NCBI GenBank assembly: GCA_029975215.1
Contig: JARKPO010000035.1
Span: 1 to 64,000, forward strand
Source of the DNA: Levilinea sp.
GTDB lineage: Bacteria; Chloroflexota; Anaerolineae; Anaerolineales; Anaerolineaceae
DNA length: 64,000 bases
Direction of reading: 5' to 3'
Part shown: in pieces, positions 8,696 to 16,280 of the stretch
How positions within the stretch are numbered: position 1 is the stretch's first letter
How the letters are laid out: the number at the start of each line of letters is the position of its first letter
Program-made: the position numbers and the translations under genes
Notes under the pieces: generated by a model
Told to the model about the DNA's origin: nothing
The model's input: the letters and a program-made list of their open reading frames with translations, nothing else
The model's database searches: none

Positions 8696-9859
8696 ATGAA
8701 AAGTCGCATTCTCATTACCCTGATTCTCGTCGCGGTACTGCTCAGCAGCTTGCTGTCGGCCTGCAAGCCCGCCGAACCAGAAACCATCAAAATTGGCAAC
8801 CTGGTTGCGCTCACCGGCCCCAGCGCCACCTGGGGTCAATCGGAAAATAACGCTCTCATGCTGGCCGTGGAAAAAATCAACGCTGCCGGCGGTATTAACG
8901 GCAAGAAAGTTGAAATCATCGCTTATGACAGCCGCGCTGACAAGCTTGAAGCCGTGAACGTTGTCAAACGCATGGTCGAACAGGACAAGGTCGTCGCCAT
9001 CATCGGCCCCGGCCAGTCGGGTGTTGCCAACGCCGTTCGCGAAGTCAATAACTCCGCCAAAGTCCCCCTCATCGCCACCACCGCCACCAACCCCAAAGTC
9101 ACTGTGGCCGATGACGGCACGGTTGTGCCCTACACCTTCCGCGTGTGCTTCATTGACCCCTTCCAGGGCACCGTTGCTGGCCAGTTTGCCCTCAAAGATC
9201 TGGGCGCCAAGAAAGCCGCCACCCTCTATGACATCGGCGACGAATACTCCCAGTTCCTGAGCAAATACTTCGTGGAAGCCTTTGAAAAAGGCGGCGGCAC
9301 CATCACTGCCAGCGAAGCCTTCCGCTCCGGCGAATTGGACTTCCGCGCGCAGTTGGGCAAGATCAAAGAAGGCAATCCGGACGTGATCTTTATCCCCACC
9401 ATGCAGAAAGAAGCTGCTTTGGCTGCCAAACAGGCCCGCGACCTGGGCATCACCGCCACCCTCATCGGCGGCGACGGCTGGGGCAGCCCCGACATCTTTG
9501 ATCTGGCCGGCCCCGCCATTGACGGCGCCTACTTTGTCAACCTGGCCGCTATGGAAGACCCCACCATTCAGGACTTCCTCAAAGACTACCGCGCCAAATA
9601 CGGCGCCGACCCTGTGCTGCCCAACCCGCTGATGTCCTATGACGCCATGCTGTGGCTGGCTGACGCTATCAAGCGTGCTGGCTCCACCGACGGCACCGCC
9701 CTGCGCGACGCTCTCGCCGCCACCAAGGATCTTCAGGTCCTCACCGGCGTGCTCACGATTGACCCCGCCACCCATAATCCCCTCAATAAGCCTGCCGTTA
9801 TCCAGCAGTGCAAAGATGGCAAGTTCACCTACGTGAAGACCTTTGTCACCACAGATTAG
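8696..9859 (+). CDS. Branched-chain amino-acid-type ABC substrate-binding lipoprotein
   Basis: 387 residues, periplasmic-binding family 6 (LivJ/LivK-like). Lipoprotein signal with lipobox LLSAC (Cys23), then KIGNLVALTGPSATWG, the typical start of the type I binding fold, and later GVANAVREVNNSAKVP and LMSYDAMLWLADAI. It binds an amino acid or small amide for the LivH-LivMG-LivF transporter downstream. The ATG at 8696 is chosen over upstream in-frame codons because AAGGAG lies at 8678-8683 and the signal peptide begins there. The operon order binding protein-LivH-LivM/G-LivF is standard. The actual ligand is unknown. Confidence 0.92.
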   Translation: MKSRILITLILVAVLLSSLLSACKPAEPETIKIGNLVALTGPSATWGQSENNALMLAVEKINAAGGINGKKVEIIAYDSRADKLEAVNVVKRMVEQDKVVAIIGPGQSGVANAVREVNNSAKVPLIATTATNPKVTVADDGTVVPYTFRVCFIDPFQGTVAGQFALKDLGAKKAATLYDIGDEYSQFLSKYFVEAFEKGGGTITASEAFRSGELDFRAQLGKIKEGNPDVIFIPTMQKEAALAAKQARDLGITATLIGGDGWGSPDIFDLAGPAIDGAYFVNLAAMEDPTIQDFLKDYRAKYGADPVLPNPLMSYDAMLWLADAIKRAGSTDGTALRDALAATKDLQVLTGVLTIDPATHNPLNKPAVIQQCKDGKFTYVKTFVTTD

Positions 9860-9876
9860 CCTTCTCTCTCCTCATG

Positions 9877-9911
9877 AAGTTCCGGCGGCTCAATCATGGC
9901 CGCCGGAACTT
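9877..9911 (+). repeat. Intercistronic hairpin after the binding-protein gene
   Basis: A perfect 13-bp stem (AAGTTCCGGCGGC at 9877-9889 with 9899-9911) without a T-run. It occupies the same place, between binding protein and first permease, as the hairpin at 5194-5220 of the other transporter. Confidence 0.6.
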
Positions 9912-9970
9912 CCAGGGATTTACCCCAAGGGCCGCTGGCGGCCCACCCCCTCTACCTTTTGGAGGCTGCA

Positions 9971-10861
9971 TTGATTTTTCAAACCATTATCACGGGCTTA
10001 TCCATCGGAAGTATTTACGCCTTAATGGCGGTAGGGTACTCCCTGGTTTTTTCGGTCTTGAATTTTTCTAACTTCGCCCATGGTGCGGTGATCACCCTCG
10101 GCGCCTACGTCGCCTGGGCTGTGATGGTCAATGTTTTTCATCTGCCCTTCCTGCCCGCCCTACTGATCTCAATGCTCGGCGCAGGGATCATCGCTTTCTT
10201 AGTGGAACGGATCGCTTACAGCTCCCTGCGACACCGTCGCGCCCCCTCCCTTTATTTCATGATCAGCGCGATGGGTATGGCAATTGCTCTGCAAAACGTC
10301 CTCTACGCCACCATCGGCGCCAACCTTTACGCCCTTCCGCCGGTCTTCGCTCAGGACAGTATCCAATTGGGCACTGCCGTTATCTCCAAGATGGATCTTT
10401 TCGCCTTTGGCTTTTCCATTCTGGCCATCGCCCTGCTGACCTTCATCCTCAACTTCACCCGCGTCGGCACAGCCATCCGCGCCGCCTCACATGATGCCGA
10501 AATGGTCTCCGTCCTCGGCGTCAATCTCGACATGCTTGTGGCCGTGCTCTTCCTGCTGGCCGGAGCGCTGGGCGGCATGGCCGGGGTCTTCATGGGCGTC
10601 AAGTACATGGTCTACCCCAGCATGGGCTGGATCACCAACAAAGCCTACATCGGCGCAGTCATTGGCGGCCTTGGCAGCCTGCCCGGAGCCATCGTGGGTG
10701 GCATCTTGTTGGGCCTGGTAGAAGCCCTCATCTCGGTCAGCACCATCGGCGGCGTCCCCCTGTCCACCTACCGCGACGTGTTCAGCTTCGGTCTTTTGGC
10801 CCTCCTGCTCATCGTCCGGCCCACCGGCTTGTTTGGCCGGCACGTCGAAGAGAAACTCTAG
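9971..10861 (+). CDS. livH: Branched-chain amino-acid ABC permease LivH
   Basis: 296 residues with eight or so membrane helices. Characteristic segments are GLSIGSIYALMAVGYSLVF, LNFSNFAHGAVITLGAY and AIVGGILLGLVEAL. It is one half of the Liv-type permease and pairs with the LivM domain of the next protein. The start is TTG at 9971: GGAGG lies 5 nt upstream and homology begins at this codon, whereas the longer frame from an ATG at 9896 runs through the intergenic hairpin. A 12-nt gap separates it from the next gene. Confidence 0.92.
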   Translation: MIFQTIITGLSIGSIYALMAVGYSLVFSVLNFSNFAHGAVITLGAYVAWAVMVNVFHLPFLPALLISMLGAGIIAFLVERIAYSSLRHRRAPSLYFMISAMGMAIALQNVLYATIGANLYALPPVFAQDSIQLGTAVISKMDLFAFGFSILAIALLTFILNFTRVGTAIRAASHDAEMVSVLGVNLDMLVAVLFLLAGALGGMAGVFMGVKYMVYPSMGWITNKAYIGAVIGGLGSLPGAIVGGILLGLVEALISVSTIGGVPLSTYRDVFSFGLLALLLIVRPTGLFGRHVEEKL

Positions 10862-10873
10862 GAGAGACCCGCT

Positions 10874-12823
10874 ATGGCTTACGCGCAAGCAATTTTTACC
10901 AACGCAGCCATCTACATCATCGCCACGATGGGCCTGGCCATCTTCACCGGCTATACCGGCCTGTTCTCCCTGGGCCACGCGGCCTTCATGGCCATCGGCG
11001 GGTACACAGCGGCCATCCTGACCTATTTCCTCAAAGTACCGCTGCTCCCTGCCCTCATCGCCGGAGTGATCCTCTCCGTGTTGGTGTCTGTCATTATCGG
11101 CTACCCCACGCTGCGGGTCAAACTGCGCTCCGATTATTTCGCCATCGCCACCCTCGGCTTTGGCGAAGCCGTCAAAGTCCTCCTCGAGAACCTGGAAATC
11201 ACCCAGGGCGCGCGCGGCCTCCCCGGCATCACCAAACTGGCCGACCCCTTCAACACCTTCTTATTCATGATCCTCACCATTTGGCTGTGCCGCAACTTCT
11301 TGCACAGCAATTACGGCCGTAAAATCATCGCCATTGGTCAGGATCCCGTCGCCGCCGAAATGATCGGCATCCGCCTGCTGCCGAACCAGATGCTCTCCCT
11401 GGCCATCAGTGCTGGCTTTGCGGGCCTCTCTGGCGGCCTCCTCGCCCATTACATCACCTTCATCCAGCCCGCCATCTTCAACATGGATCTCTCCAGCCTC
11501 ATCACGGCAGGCGTGGTCTGCGGCGGCATGGGCAGCCTCACCGGCCCCTTCGTGGCGGTGGCCCTCTTCATCGTCATCCCCGAGCTGTTCCGCGGGCTGG
11601 CCCTCTGGCGGTTGGTGATGTACGGCGCGCTGCTGGTGGTCATTATCAACTTCCGCCCCAAGGGACTCTTTGGTTACGAGGAAATCAACCTCAATAACGC
11701 CCCTAAGCTCTTCACCATCATCGGCATCACCATTGGCCTCACCGTTGCCGCCAGCATCTACAACGAATATGCTAGCTACTGGGGACGATTTCCGGCCGTC
11801 CTGGCAGCCCTGGCTGCTGCGGTGGCTATCTCTTTCCTCGTATCCTACGCAGGTCGCTGGCTGTCTACGGCGCTAAAACCCTTCTCAGCTAAATTCAGCA
11901 AGGCGATGAGCGCATTCTATGCCCGTTATGTGGCCGCCTTCCAAAAAATCTTCACCCCCACCCGCCGCCTCGATCTTCAGCTCAACGCTCTCAAAGAACG
12001 CCTGGCTGTCGTCCGTCTGGATCACTCGCAGCCGGTGCTGAAAATTGACCACCTTTCGAAAAAATTCGGCGGTGTGGTAGCTGTCAACGACCTGAGTTTT
12101 GAGGTACGCCCAGGTGAAATCCTCGGCCTCATCGGCCCCAACGGCTCCGGCAAAACCACCGTCTTCAACCTCATCTCCGGCGTTTACCCCGTCGACGGCG
12201 GCGACATCCTCTTCGAAAAGAAGAACCTGGTCGGCCAGCCCCCTACCGCCATTGTCCTTTCGGGCATCTCGCGCACCTTCCAGAACATCCGCCTGTTTGG
12301 CTCCATGACTGTGCTGGAGAACGTCCAGACCGCCCTGCATACCGCCAGCAATTACTCTTTGCTGGAAGCCTTTATCCAGTGGCCCTGGTCGGTCAACCCC
12401 ATGGAAAAGCGCCAGCGCGAACAGGCGCTGGAACTGCTCAAGTTGGTAGATTTGGAAGAGCACGCCGACCGCGTGGCCAAAACTCTGCCCTACGGCCTGC
12501 AGCGCAAGCTGGAAATCGCCCGCGCCCTGGCCCTCAACCCGCGTCTCCTGCTGCTGGATGAACCCGCCGCAGGCATGAACCCCAAAGAATCGCTGGAGCT
12601 GGTGGACCTCATCGCCCGCATCCACAAGCTGCGCAACCTCACCATCATCCTCATCGAGCACCACATGGATGTGGTTATGAACATCTGCGAACGTATTGTG
12701 GTTATCAACTTCGGCAGCAAGATCGCAGAAGGCACCCCGCAAGAAATTCAATGCAACCCTGCCGTCCTCGAAGCGTATTTGGGCGACAAGGTGGAGGTGG
12801 AAGAATATGCTCCTCTTTGTTGA
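10874..12823 (+). CDS. LivM-LivG fusion: permease plus ABC ATPase
   Basis: 649 residues. Residues 1 to about 285 are a LivM permease (TGYTGLFSLGHAAFMAIGGY, then AIGQDPVAAEMIGIR). Two additional membrane segments and a basic linker follow (about 285-385). From about 389 there is a LivG-type ATPase: Walker A GPNGSGKTT, signature LPYGLQRKLEIARAL, Walker B LLLLDEPAAGM, switch His in IEHHMDV. Fusing permease and ATPase fixes their stoichiometry; separate livM and livG genes are the usual state. Its 3' end overlaps livF by 17 bp in another frame. There is no frameshift or stop at the junction, so the fusion is real in this sequence. Confidence 0.9.
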   Translation: MAYAQAIFTNAAIYIIATMGLAIFTGYTGLFSLGHAAFMAIGGYTAAILTYFLKVPLLPALIAGVILSVLVSVIIGYPTLRVKLRSDYFAIATLGFGEAVKVLLENLEITQGARGLPGITKLADPFNTFLFMILTIWLCRNFLHSNYGRKIIAIGQDPVAAEMIGIRLLPNQMLSLAISAGFAGLSGGLLAHYITFIQPAIFNMDLSSLITAGVVCGGMGSLTGPFVAVALFIVIPELFRGLALWRLVMYGALLVVIINFRPKGLFGYEEINLNNAPKLFTIIGITIGLTVAASIYNEYASYWGRFPAVLAALAAAVAISFLVSYAGRWLSTALKPFSAKFSKAMSAFYARYVAAFQKIFTPTRRLDLQLNALKERLAVVRLDHSQPVLKIDHLSKKFGGVVAVNDLSFEVRPGEILGLIGPNGSGKTTVFNLISGVYPVDGGDILFEKKNLVGQPPTAIVLSGISRTFQNIRLFGSMTVLENVQTALHTASNYSLLEAFIQWPWSVNPMEKRQREQALELLKLVDLEEHADRVAKTLPYGLQRKLEIARALALNPRLLLLDEPAAGMNPKESLELVDLIARIHKLRNLTIILIEHHMDVVMNICERIVVINFGSKIAEGTPQEIQCNPAVLEAYLGDKVEVEEYAPLC

Positions 12824-13565
12824 GAACCTGAACGTCTTTTACGGTGAGGCCGTCCACGCCCTGCGGGATGTCTCTTTCCAGGTGGATCAAGGCGAGATCG
12901 TCTCCGTCATCGGTGCCAACGGCGCCGGCAAGAGCACCCTCATGTGGACCCTCATCGGCCTCCTGCGTCCCAAATCGGGCAAGATCACCTTTGGCGGAAA
13001 GACCATGAACGCTGTGCCGCACCAGGCCGTCCAAAACGGCATGGCCCTGGTGCCAGAGCGGCGCCGCCTCTTTCCCAACCTCACCGTGCGGGAAAACTTG
13101 AGCCTGGGCGCTTACCTGCGCCGCGACCGTGCAAAAATTGCCGAGGATGAAGCCTATGTATTCTCCCTTTTCCCCATCCTCAAAGAACGCCTCGGCCAAT
13201 ACGCAGGAACCCTTTCCGGCGGCCAGCAGCAAATGGTGGCCATCGCCCGCGGGTTGATGTCGCGCCCCAAGCTCCTGCTCCTGGACGAACCCTCTCTGGG
13301 CCTGGCCCCCGTCCTTGTCAACCAGATGTTTGAATCGATCCAGCAAATCGCCCGCCAGGGTACCACCATCCTCCTGGTGGAGCAAAACGCCCTCCAATCG
13401 CTTAAGATCGCCAACCGCGCCTATGTGCTGGAAGTCGGTCACATCGTCCGCGAAGGAACCGGCCAGGAATTGCTCCGCGATCCTTCCGTCCAGGCCGCCT
13501 ATTTGGGTGTCCGCCAAAACAAAGAAGAAGTTCTGCAAGACGCGTCTGCTCCTCCGGCGGCGTAG
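12807..13565 (+). CDS. livF: Branched-chain amino-acid ABC ATPase LivF
   Basis: 252 residues. Walker A GANGAGKST, signature LSGGQQQMVAIARG, Walker B LLLLDEPSLGL, and the LivF-type segment ALVPERRRLFPNLTVRENL. It supplies the second nucleotide-binding site of the Liv transporter. The start at 12807 lies inside the end of the preceding gene and opens with MLLFVENLNVFYGEA. Longer upstream frames are out-of-frame shadow of the LivG domain. A strong terminator follows at 13575. Confidence 0.92.
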   Translation: MLLFVENLNVFYGEAVHALRDVSFQVDQGEIVSVIGANGAGKSTLMWTLIGLLRPKSGKITFGGKTMNAVPHQAVQNGMALVPERRRLFPNLTVRENLSLGAYLRRDRAKIAEDEAYVFSLFPILKERLGQYAGTLSGGQQQMVAIARGLMSRPKLLLLDEPSLGLAPVLVNQMFESIQQIARQGTTILLVEQNALQSLKIANRAYVLEVGHIVREGTGQELLRDPSVQAAYLGVRQNKEEVLQDASAPPAA

Positions 13566-13574
13566 TGTTCGAAA

Positions 13575-13619
13575 GCTGGCGGGGCTGCGAAACCCCGCCA
13601 GCCATTTTTCCTTTTTTTG
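13575..13619 (+). terminator. Rho-independent terminator of the liv operon
   Basis: A perfect 10-bp GC-rich stem (GCTGGCGGGG at 13575-13584 with 13593-13602), an 8-nt loop, then T-runs to 13618. It ends the liv operon before the separate gntR promoter. Confidence 0.85.
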
Positions 13620-13650
13620 GGATTCTTTAAGGTACTTTCTGAAAAGTGAC

Positions 13651-13679
13651 TTGACAAACCCTCGAGCCGGTTTTACAAT
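13651..13679 (+). promoter_or_regulatory. Promoter of the gntR-aminomutase operon
   Basis: TTGACA (13651-13656), 17-nt spacer, TACAAT (13674-13679), close to consensus. The predicted start near 13686 is just before the palindrome at 13692-13709. Confidence 0.7.
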
Positions 13680-13691
13680 AAGTGCACTTCA

Positions 13692-13709
13692 TATATCATA
13701 TATGATATA
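13692..13709 (+). promoter_or_regulatory. Candidate GntR operator (perfect 18-bp palindrome)
   Basis: TATATCATATATGATATA reads the same on both strands. It lies directly after the predicted transcription start and 13 bp before the gntR ATG, a typical place for autorepression. Related palindromes follow the promoters at 3210 and 8411. Confidence 0.6.
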
Positions 13710-13722
13710 ACGGAAGGCTGAC

Positions 13723-14427
13723 ATGAACAATTCTCCCCTTTCCCCCGTTGCCTCGCCCACTTCTCTGGAAAAGATGGCTTATGAAGCAATTAAACAAGCC
13801 ATCCTTTCCTTTCATTTTAAACCGGGTGAAAGTCTGGTGGAAAATGACCTTGCCCGGCAGCTCAATATCAGCAAAACACCGGTTCGAGATGCCCTATCGC
13901 GTCTGGAAAAAGAAGGCTTCATTGTCAAAATCCCCTACAAAGGCTATTACATCGCGGAAATATCTCACCAATCGGTCATTGAGATTTTTGAAATCCGCGC
14001 CGTTCTCGAAGGGCTTGCCATTCGCCTGGCAGCCAAAAACTGCACTGCCCAGGATATTCAACGCGCCCGCGAATTGATCGAAAAACACGCTCAGGCTGCC
14101 CAGGCAGGCAATATCGTCGAAGCCTCTCGCCTCAACCGCCAGTTCCACGATCTGCTCATTGACCGTTCGGGTAACGAACGCCTCATGCAAATCTTGGGAA
14201 ACCTGGAAGACCATCTTGTCCGCTACCGTACACTCTCCAACTTCCAAAGCGGCCGCCTGGAAAAATCGGTCAGCGAACACAACCAAATCCTGCATGCCAT
14301 CGTCACGCACGATCTGGACGCCGCTGAGAACGCCGCCCGGCAGCACATCCTCAGCGTTTCCGCCGACCTGGCCCCTCAGGATTTTCAGGAGCTGGTCGAA
14401 CGCATCAAACTTCAGCAAGAACCGTAA
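13723..14427 (+). CDS. GntR family transcriptional regulator, FadR/FCD type
   Basis: 234 residues. An N-terminal winged helix (about 17-80, with SLVENDLARQLNISKTPVRDAL) is followed by an all-helical FCD ligand-binding domain (about 95-220) with the Asp/His residues that usually hold a metal: FHDLL, EHNQILHAI and ARQHIL. FCD regulators usually sense small organic or amino acids and repress neighbouring catabolic and transport genes. A perfect palindrome precedes this gene, and similar ones precede the two transporter operons. The gene heads the operon with the PLP enzyme 31 nt downstream. Confidence 0.9.
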   Translation: MNNSPLSPVASPTSLEKMAYEAIKQAILSFHFKPGESLVENDLARQLNISKTPVRDALSRLEKEGFIVKIPYKGYYIAEISHQSVIEIFEIRAVLEGLAIRLAAKNCTAQDIQRARELIEKHAQAAQAGNIVEASRLNRQFHDLLIDRSGNERLMQILGNLEDHLVRYRTLSNFQSGRLEKSVSEHNQILHAIVTHDLDAAENAARQHILSVSADLAPQDFQELVERIKLQQEP

Positions 14428-14458
14428 ATCAACGGACACCCAAGGAGAAAGGAATCAT

Positions 14459-15928
14459 ATGGCAAAAAAGTTTCAATTCCGTTATCAAATGTACAAGCAT
14501 TTGCAGGCCAATCAGGCCAGCATCTATGCCGAATGCCGCCAGGCCGCCGAAGAAGTGGGCATCACCGGCGAATGGAAAGGTAACATAGGTCTCACCGGCG
14601 CGGTTTCGGGCTGCCACGGCCTGCTCAGCCGCAAAGTGGAAGACGCCATGAATGACGTTGCCCGCAAGGTCCTTCCCAGCGCCGTATTGGATGAACGTCT
14701 GCGCGACGTGGTCAAAGCTTATTACGGTGACGAATACGACGCGGTTCTGGTCAACACTTGCGAAGCCGGCCTCAACACCGCTTTCGACGTGCTGTGCATG
14801 CCCCCCTCGATGGGTCGCGGCGACCCCTACCGCGCTCGTTATCTGGCCCCCTACGAACGCCACACCCACCATCAAGCCGCTTACGGCCGCCCCTTCCCGC
14901 CCAAATACAAAGAGGTCAACGCCGAGCGCGGTGAGGCTGCGGGTGAGTACGGCGTGCAGGGCAAACGCGCCTTCAATCTGGACACCGTCTACATTCGCCC
15001 CGTCGGCGCGGAATATCCTTGCCACGGCATCAAGAACAACCCCATCATCCACCTCAGCAAGGTGGACGGCAGCAAGACTGTAGAGCTCTTTGATACCGTC
15101 GCCATGCGCCACATTGATACCCTCGCCGGTTTGGTGTGCGTCGGTTACGACACCCCCGGTTACGGCTACGGTGACCAGGATGCCGAAGGCACCCCCGTCC
15201 TGCAGAAGGGCCTCGGCGAGTTGGCCCTCAAGTACGATATCCCCTTCATCGTGGATAATGCCTGGGGCGTCCCCTTCATCGGCACCGACATCCGCAAGAT
15301 CGGCTGCGATGTCATCATCTACTCGATGGACAAAGCCTCCGGCGCACCCACCTGCGGCCTGATCATCGGCAAAGAGGAACCAATGGTGCTCATGCGCCGC
15401 GCTCTAGGCGTCCACGGCGCTCGCTACGGCACGCTCTCTTCGCACGGCAAGGCAGCTTATGTTGGCTTTGACCCTGGCAAAGAAGCCCTCGCGGGAGCCA
15501 TCGCCGCCATGCAAATCCTCAAGGACACCCCCGAAATCGCCCTGCAGGCCACCCAGGACCTCTACCGTATTTGCCTGGAAGAGTTTGAACATCTGCCTGC
15601 TTCCCTCAAACCCGGCTGGAATATCTGCATGTCCAAGAATTCTCTGGCGGTTGAATTGAACTACTTCGACACCTGGACCCACAACGAAGCCGGTATCCCC
15701 ATCTTCTCCATTGAAGATATGTATGCTGGTTCCCACGTCCTCCAGAACGCCATGTCCCAAATGGGTATGGTCCCCACCATCGCCTACGATGCCAACATCT
15801 TCGTTTCCAACGGCATCGGCAACCTGGATGAAGAAGGCCGTTTGATCGAAAAGCCCACCCGCATGTCCATCCGCGCCATGTTCAAAGCCATCGAGATCAT
15901 CAGCCGCTACGCGGGCCTCCTCGACTAA
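14459..15928 (+). CDS. PLP-dependent enzyme, fold type I, substrate unknown
   Basis: 489 residues. The PLP lysine is probably Lys292 in SMDKASGAPTCG. The upstream Asp that contacts the pyridine nitrogen is in PFIVDNAWGVPF, and VNTCEAGLNTAFDVL resembles the cofactor phosphate-binding region. The arrangement recalls SelA-like and aminotransferase-class-V enzymes, but I cannot name a family. It is the first enzyme gene after gntR in an operon with a B12 aminomutase and an amino-acid dehydrogenase, so it likely acts on an intermediate of the same diamino-acid route as a lyase, transaminase or C-C cleaving enzyme. RBS AAGGAG precedes the ATG. Confidence 0.75.
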   Translation: MAKKFQFRYQMYKHLQANQASIYAECRQAAEEVGITGEWKGNIGLTGAVSGCHGLLSRKVEDAMNDVARKVLPSAVLDERLRDVVKAYYGDEYDAVLVNTCEAGLNTAFDVLCMPPSMGRGDPYRARYLAPYERHTHHQAAYGRPFPPKYKEVNAERGEAAGEYGVQGKRAFNLDTVYIRPVGAEYPCHGIKNNPIIHLSKVDGSKTVELFDTVAMRHIDTLAGLVCVGYDTPGYGYGDQDAEGTPVLQKGLGELALKYDIPFIVDNAWGVPFIGTDIRKIGCDVIIYSMDKASGAPTCGLIIGKEEPMVLMRRALGVHGARYGTLSSHGKAAYVGFDPGKEALAGAIAAMQILKDTPEIALQATQDLYRICLEEFEHLPASLKPGWNICMSKNSLAVELNYFDTWTHNEAGIPIFSIEDMYAGSHVLQNAMSQMGMVPTIAYDANIFVSNGIGNLDEEGRLIEKPTRMSIRAMFKAIEIISRYAGLLD

Positions 15929-15953
15929 TTTCCGGTTCGGTCCCCCTGTCTAC

Positions 15954-15979
15954 AGAGACGCCCCTCCGGGGGCGTCTCT
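15954..15979 (+). repeat. Intercistronic hairpin in the aminomutase operon
   Basis: An 11-bp stem (AGAGACGCCCC at 15954-15964 with GGGGCGTCTCT at 15969-15979) and tight loop, no T-run. It lies in the largest gap of the operon (112 nt) and could set a processing point between the PLP enzyme and the aminomutase genes. Confidence 0.5.
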
Positions 15980-16040
15980 CACACTACCCCATTCATCCGC
16001 CGATCATCCCCGCCATTCTGCCTAAAGAAAGGAGCGCCTC

Positions 16041-16280
16041 ATGCCCAAAGCCCTGGATCAGGTTGTGGATGCCTTGGATATTGAGACCTATCTTTATTGT
16101 AAAAGCGAAGAAGAAGCCAAGGAATTGGCCGAAGCGCTCGCCGCTGAAATGAATCTGCCCCACCCCGACATTGTGTTTCTGGAACACCGCGGATGGGGCG
16201 CACGCGTGCGCATCCGCACCTATGTGCACCGCCCCGGCGACCATTACCGCTGGTTAGAAGGCTCTGGAGGTCAGGCATGA
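16041..16280 (+). CDS. Small aminomutase subunit, OAM dimerisation-domain-like
   Basis: 79 residues. The segment AKELAEALAAEMNLP...VRIRTYVH has the same helix-strand pattern as the small dimerisation domain that in lysine 5,6-aminomutase (KamE) precedes the B12 domain. Here it stands alone and overlaps the large subunit by ATGA, so it is probably a separately encoded part of the same enzyme. AAAGGAG lies upstream of the ATG. The resemblance is from memory of the family pattern; a profile search with the OAM dimerisation domain would settle it. It might instead be an unrelated accessory protein or an OraS-like subunit. Confidence 0.6.
   Translation: MPKALDQVVDALDIETYLYCKSEEEAKELAEALAAEMNLPHPDIVFLEHRGWGARVRIRTYVHRPGDHYRWLEGSGGQA

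Noticed and set aside
8460..8699. 79-codon open frame in the liv leader
   Set aside because: No ribosome-binding site, it overlaps the predicted operator and the start of the binding-protein gene, and its sequence is unlike any protein I know.
8588..9775. 395-codon open frame on the minus strand
   Set aside because: It lies antisense to the clearly coding substrate-binding protein gene, has a Gly/Val/Asp-rich composition typical of antisense frames in GC-rich genes, and matches no family.
15929..16040. Possible cobalamin riboswitch before the aminomutase genes
   Set aside because: The gap holds only a simple 11-bp hairpin; none of the conserved B12-box blocks are visible and the space is too short.
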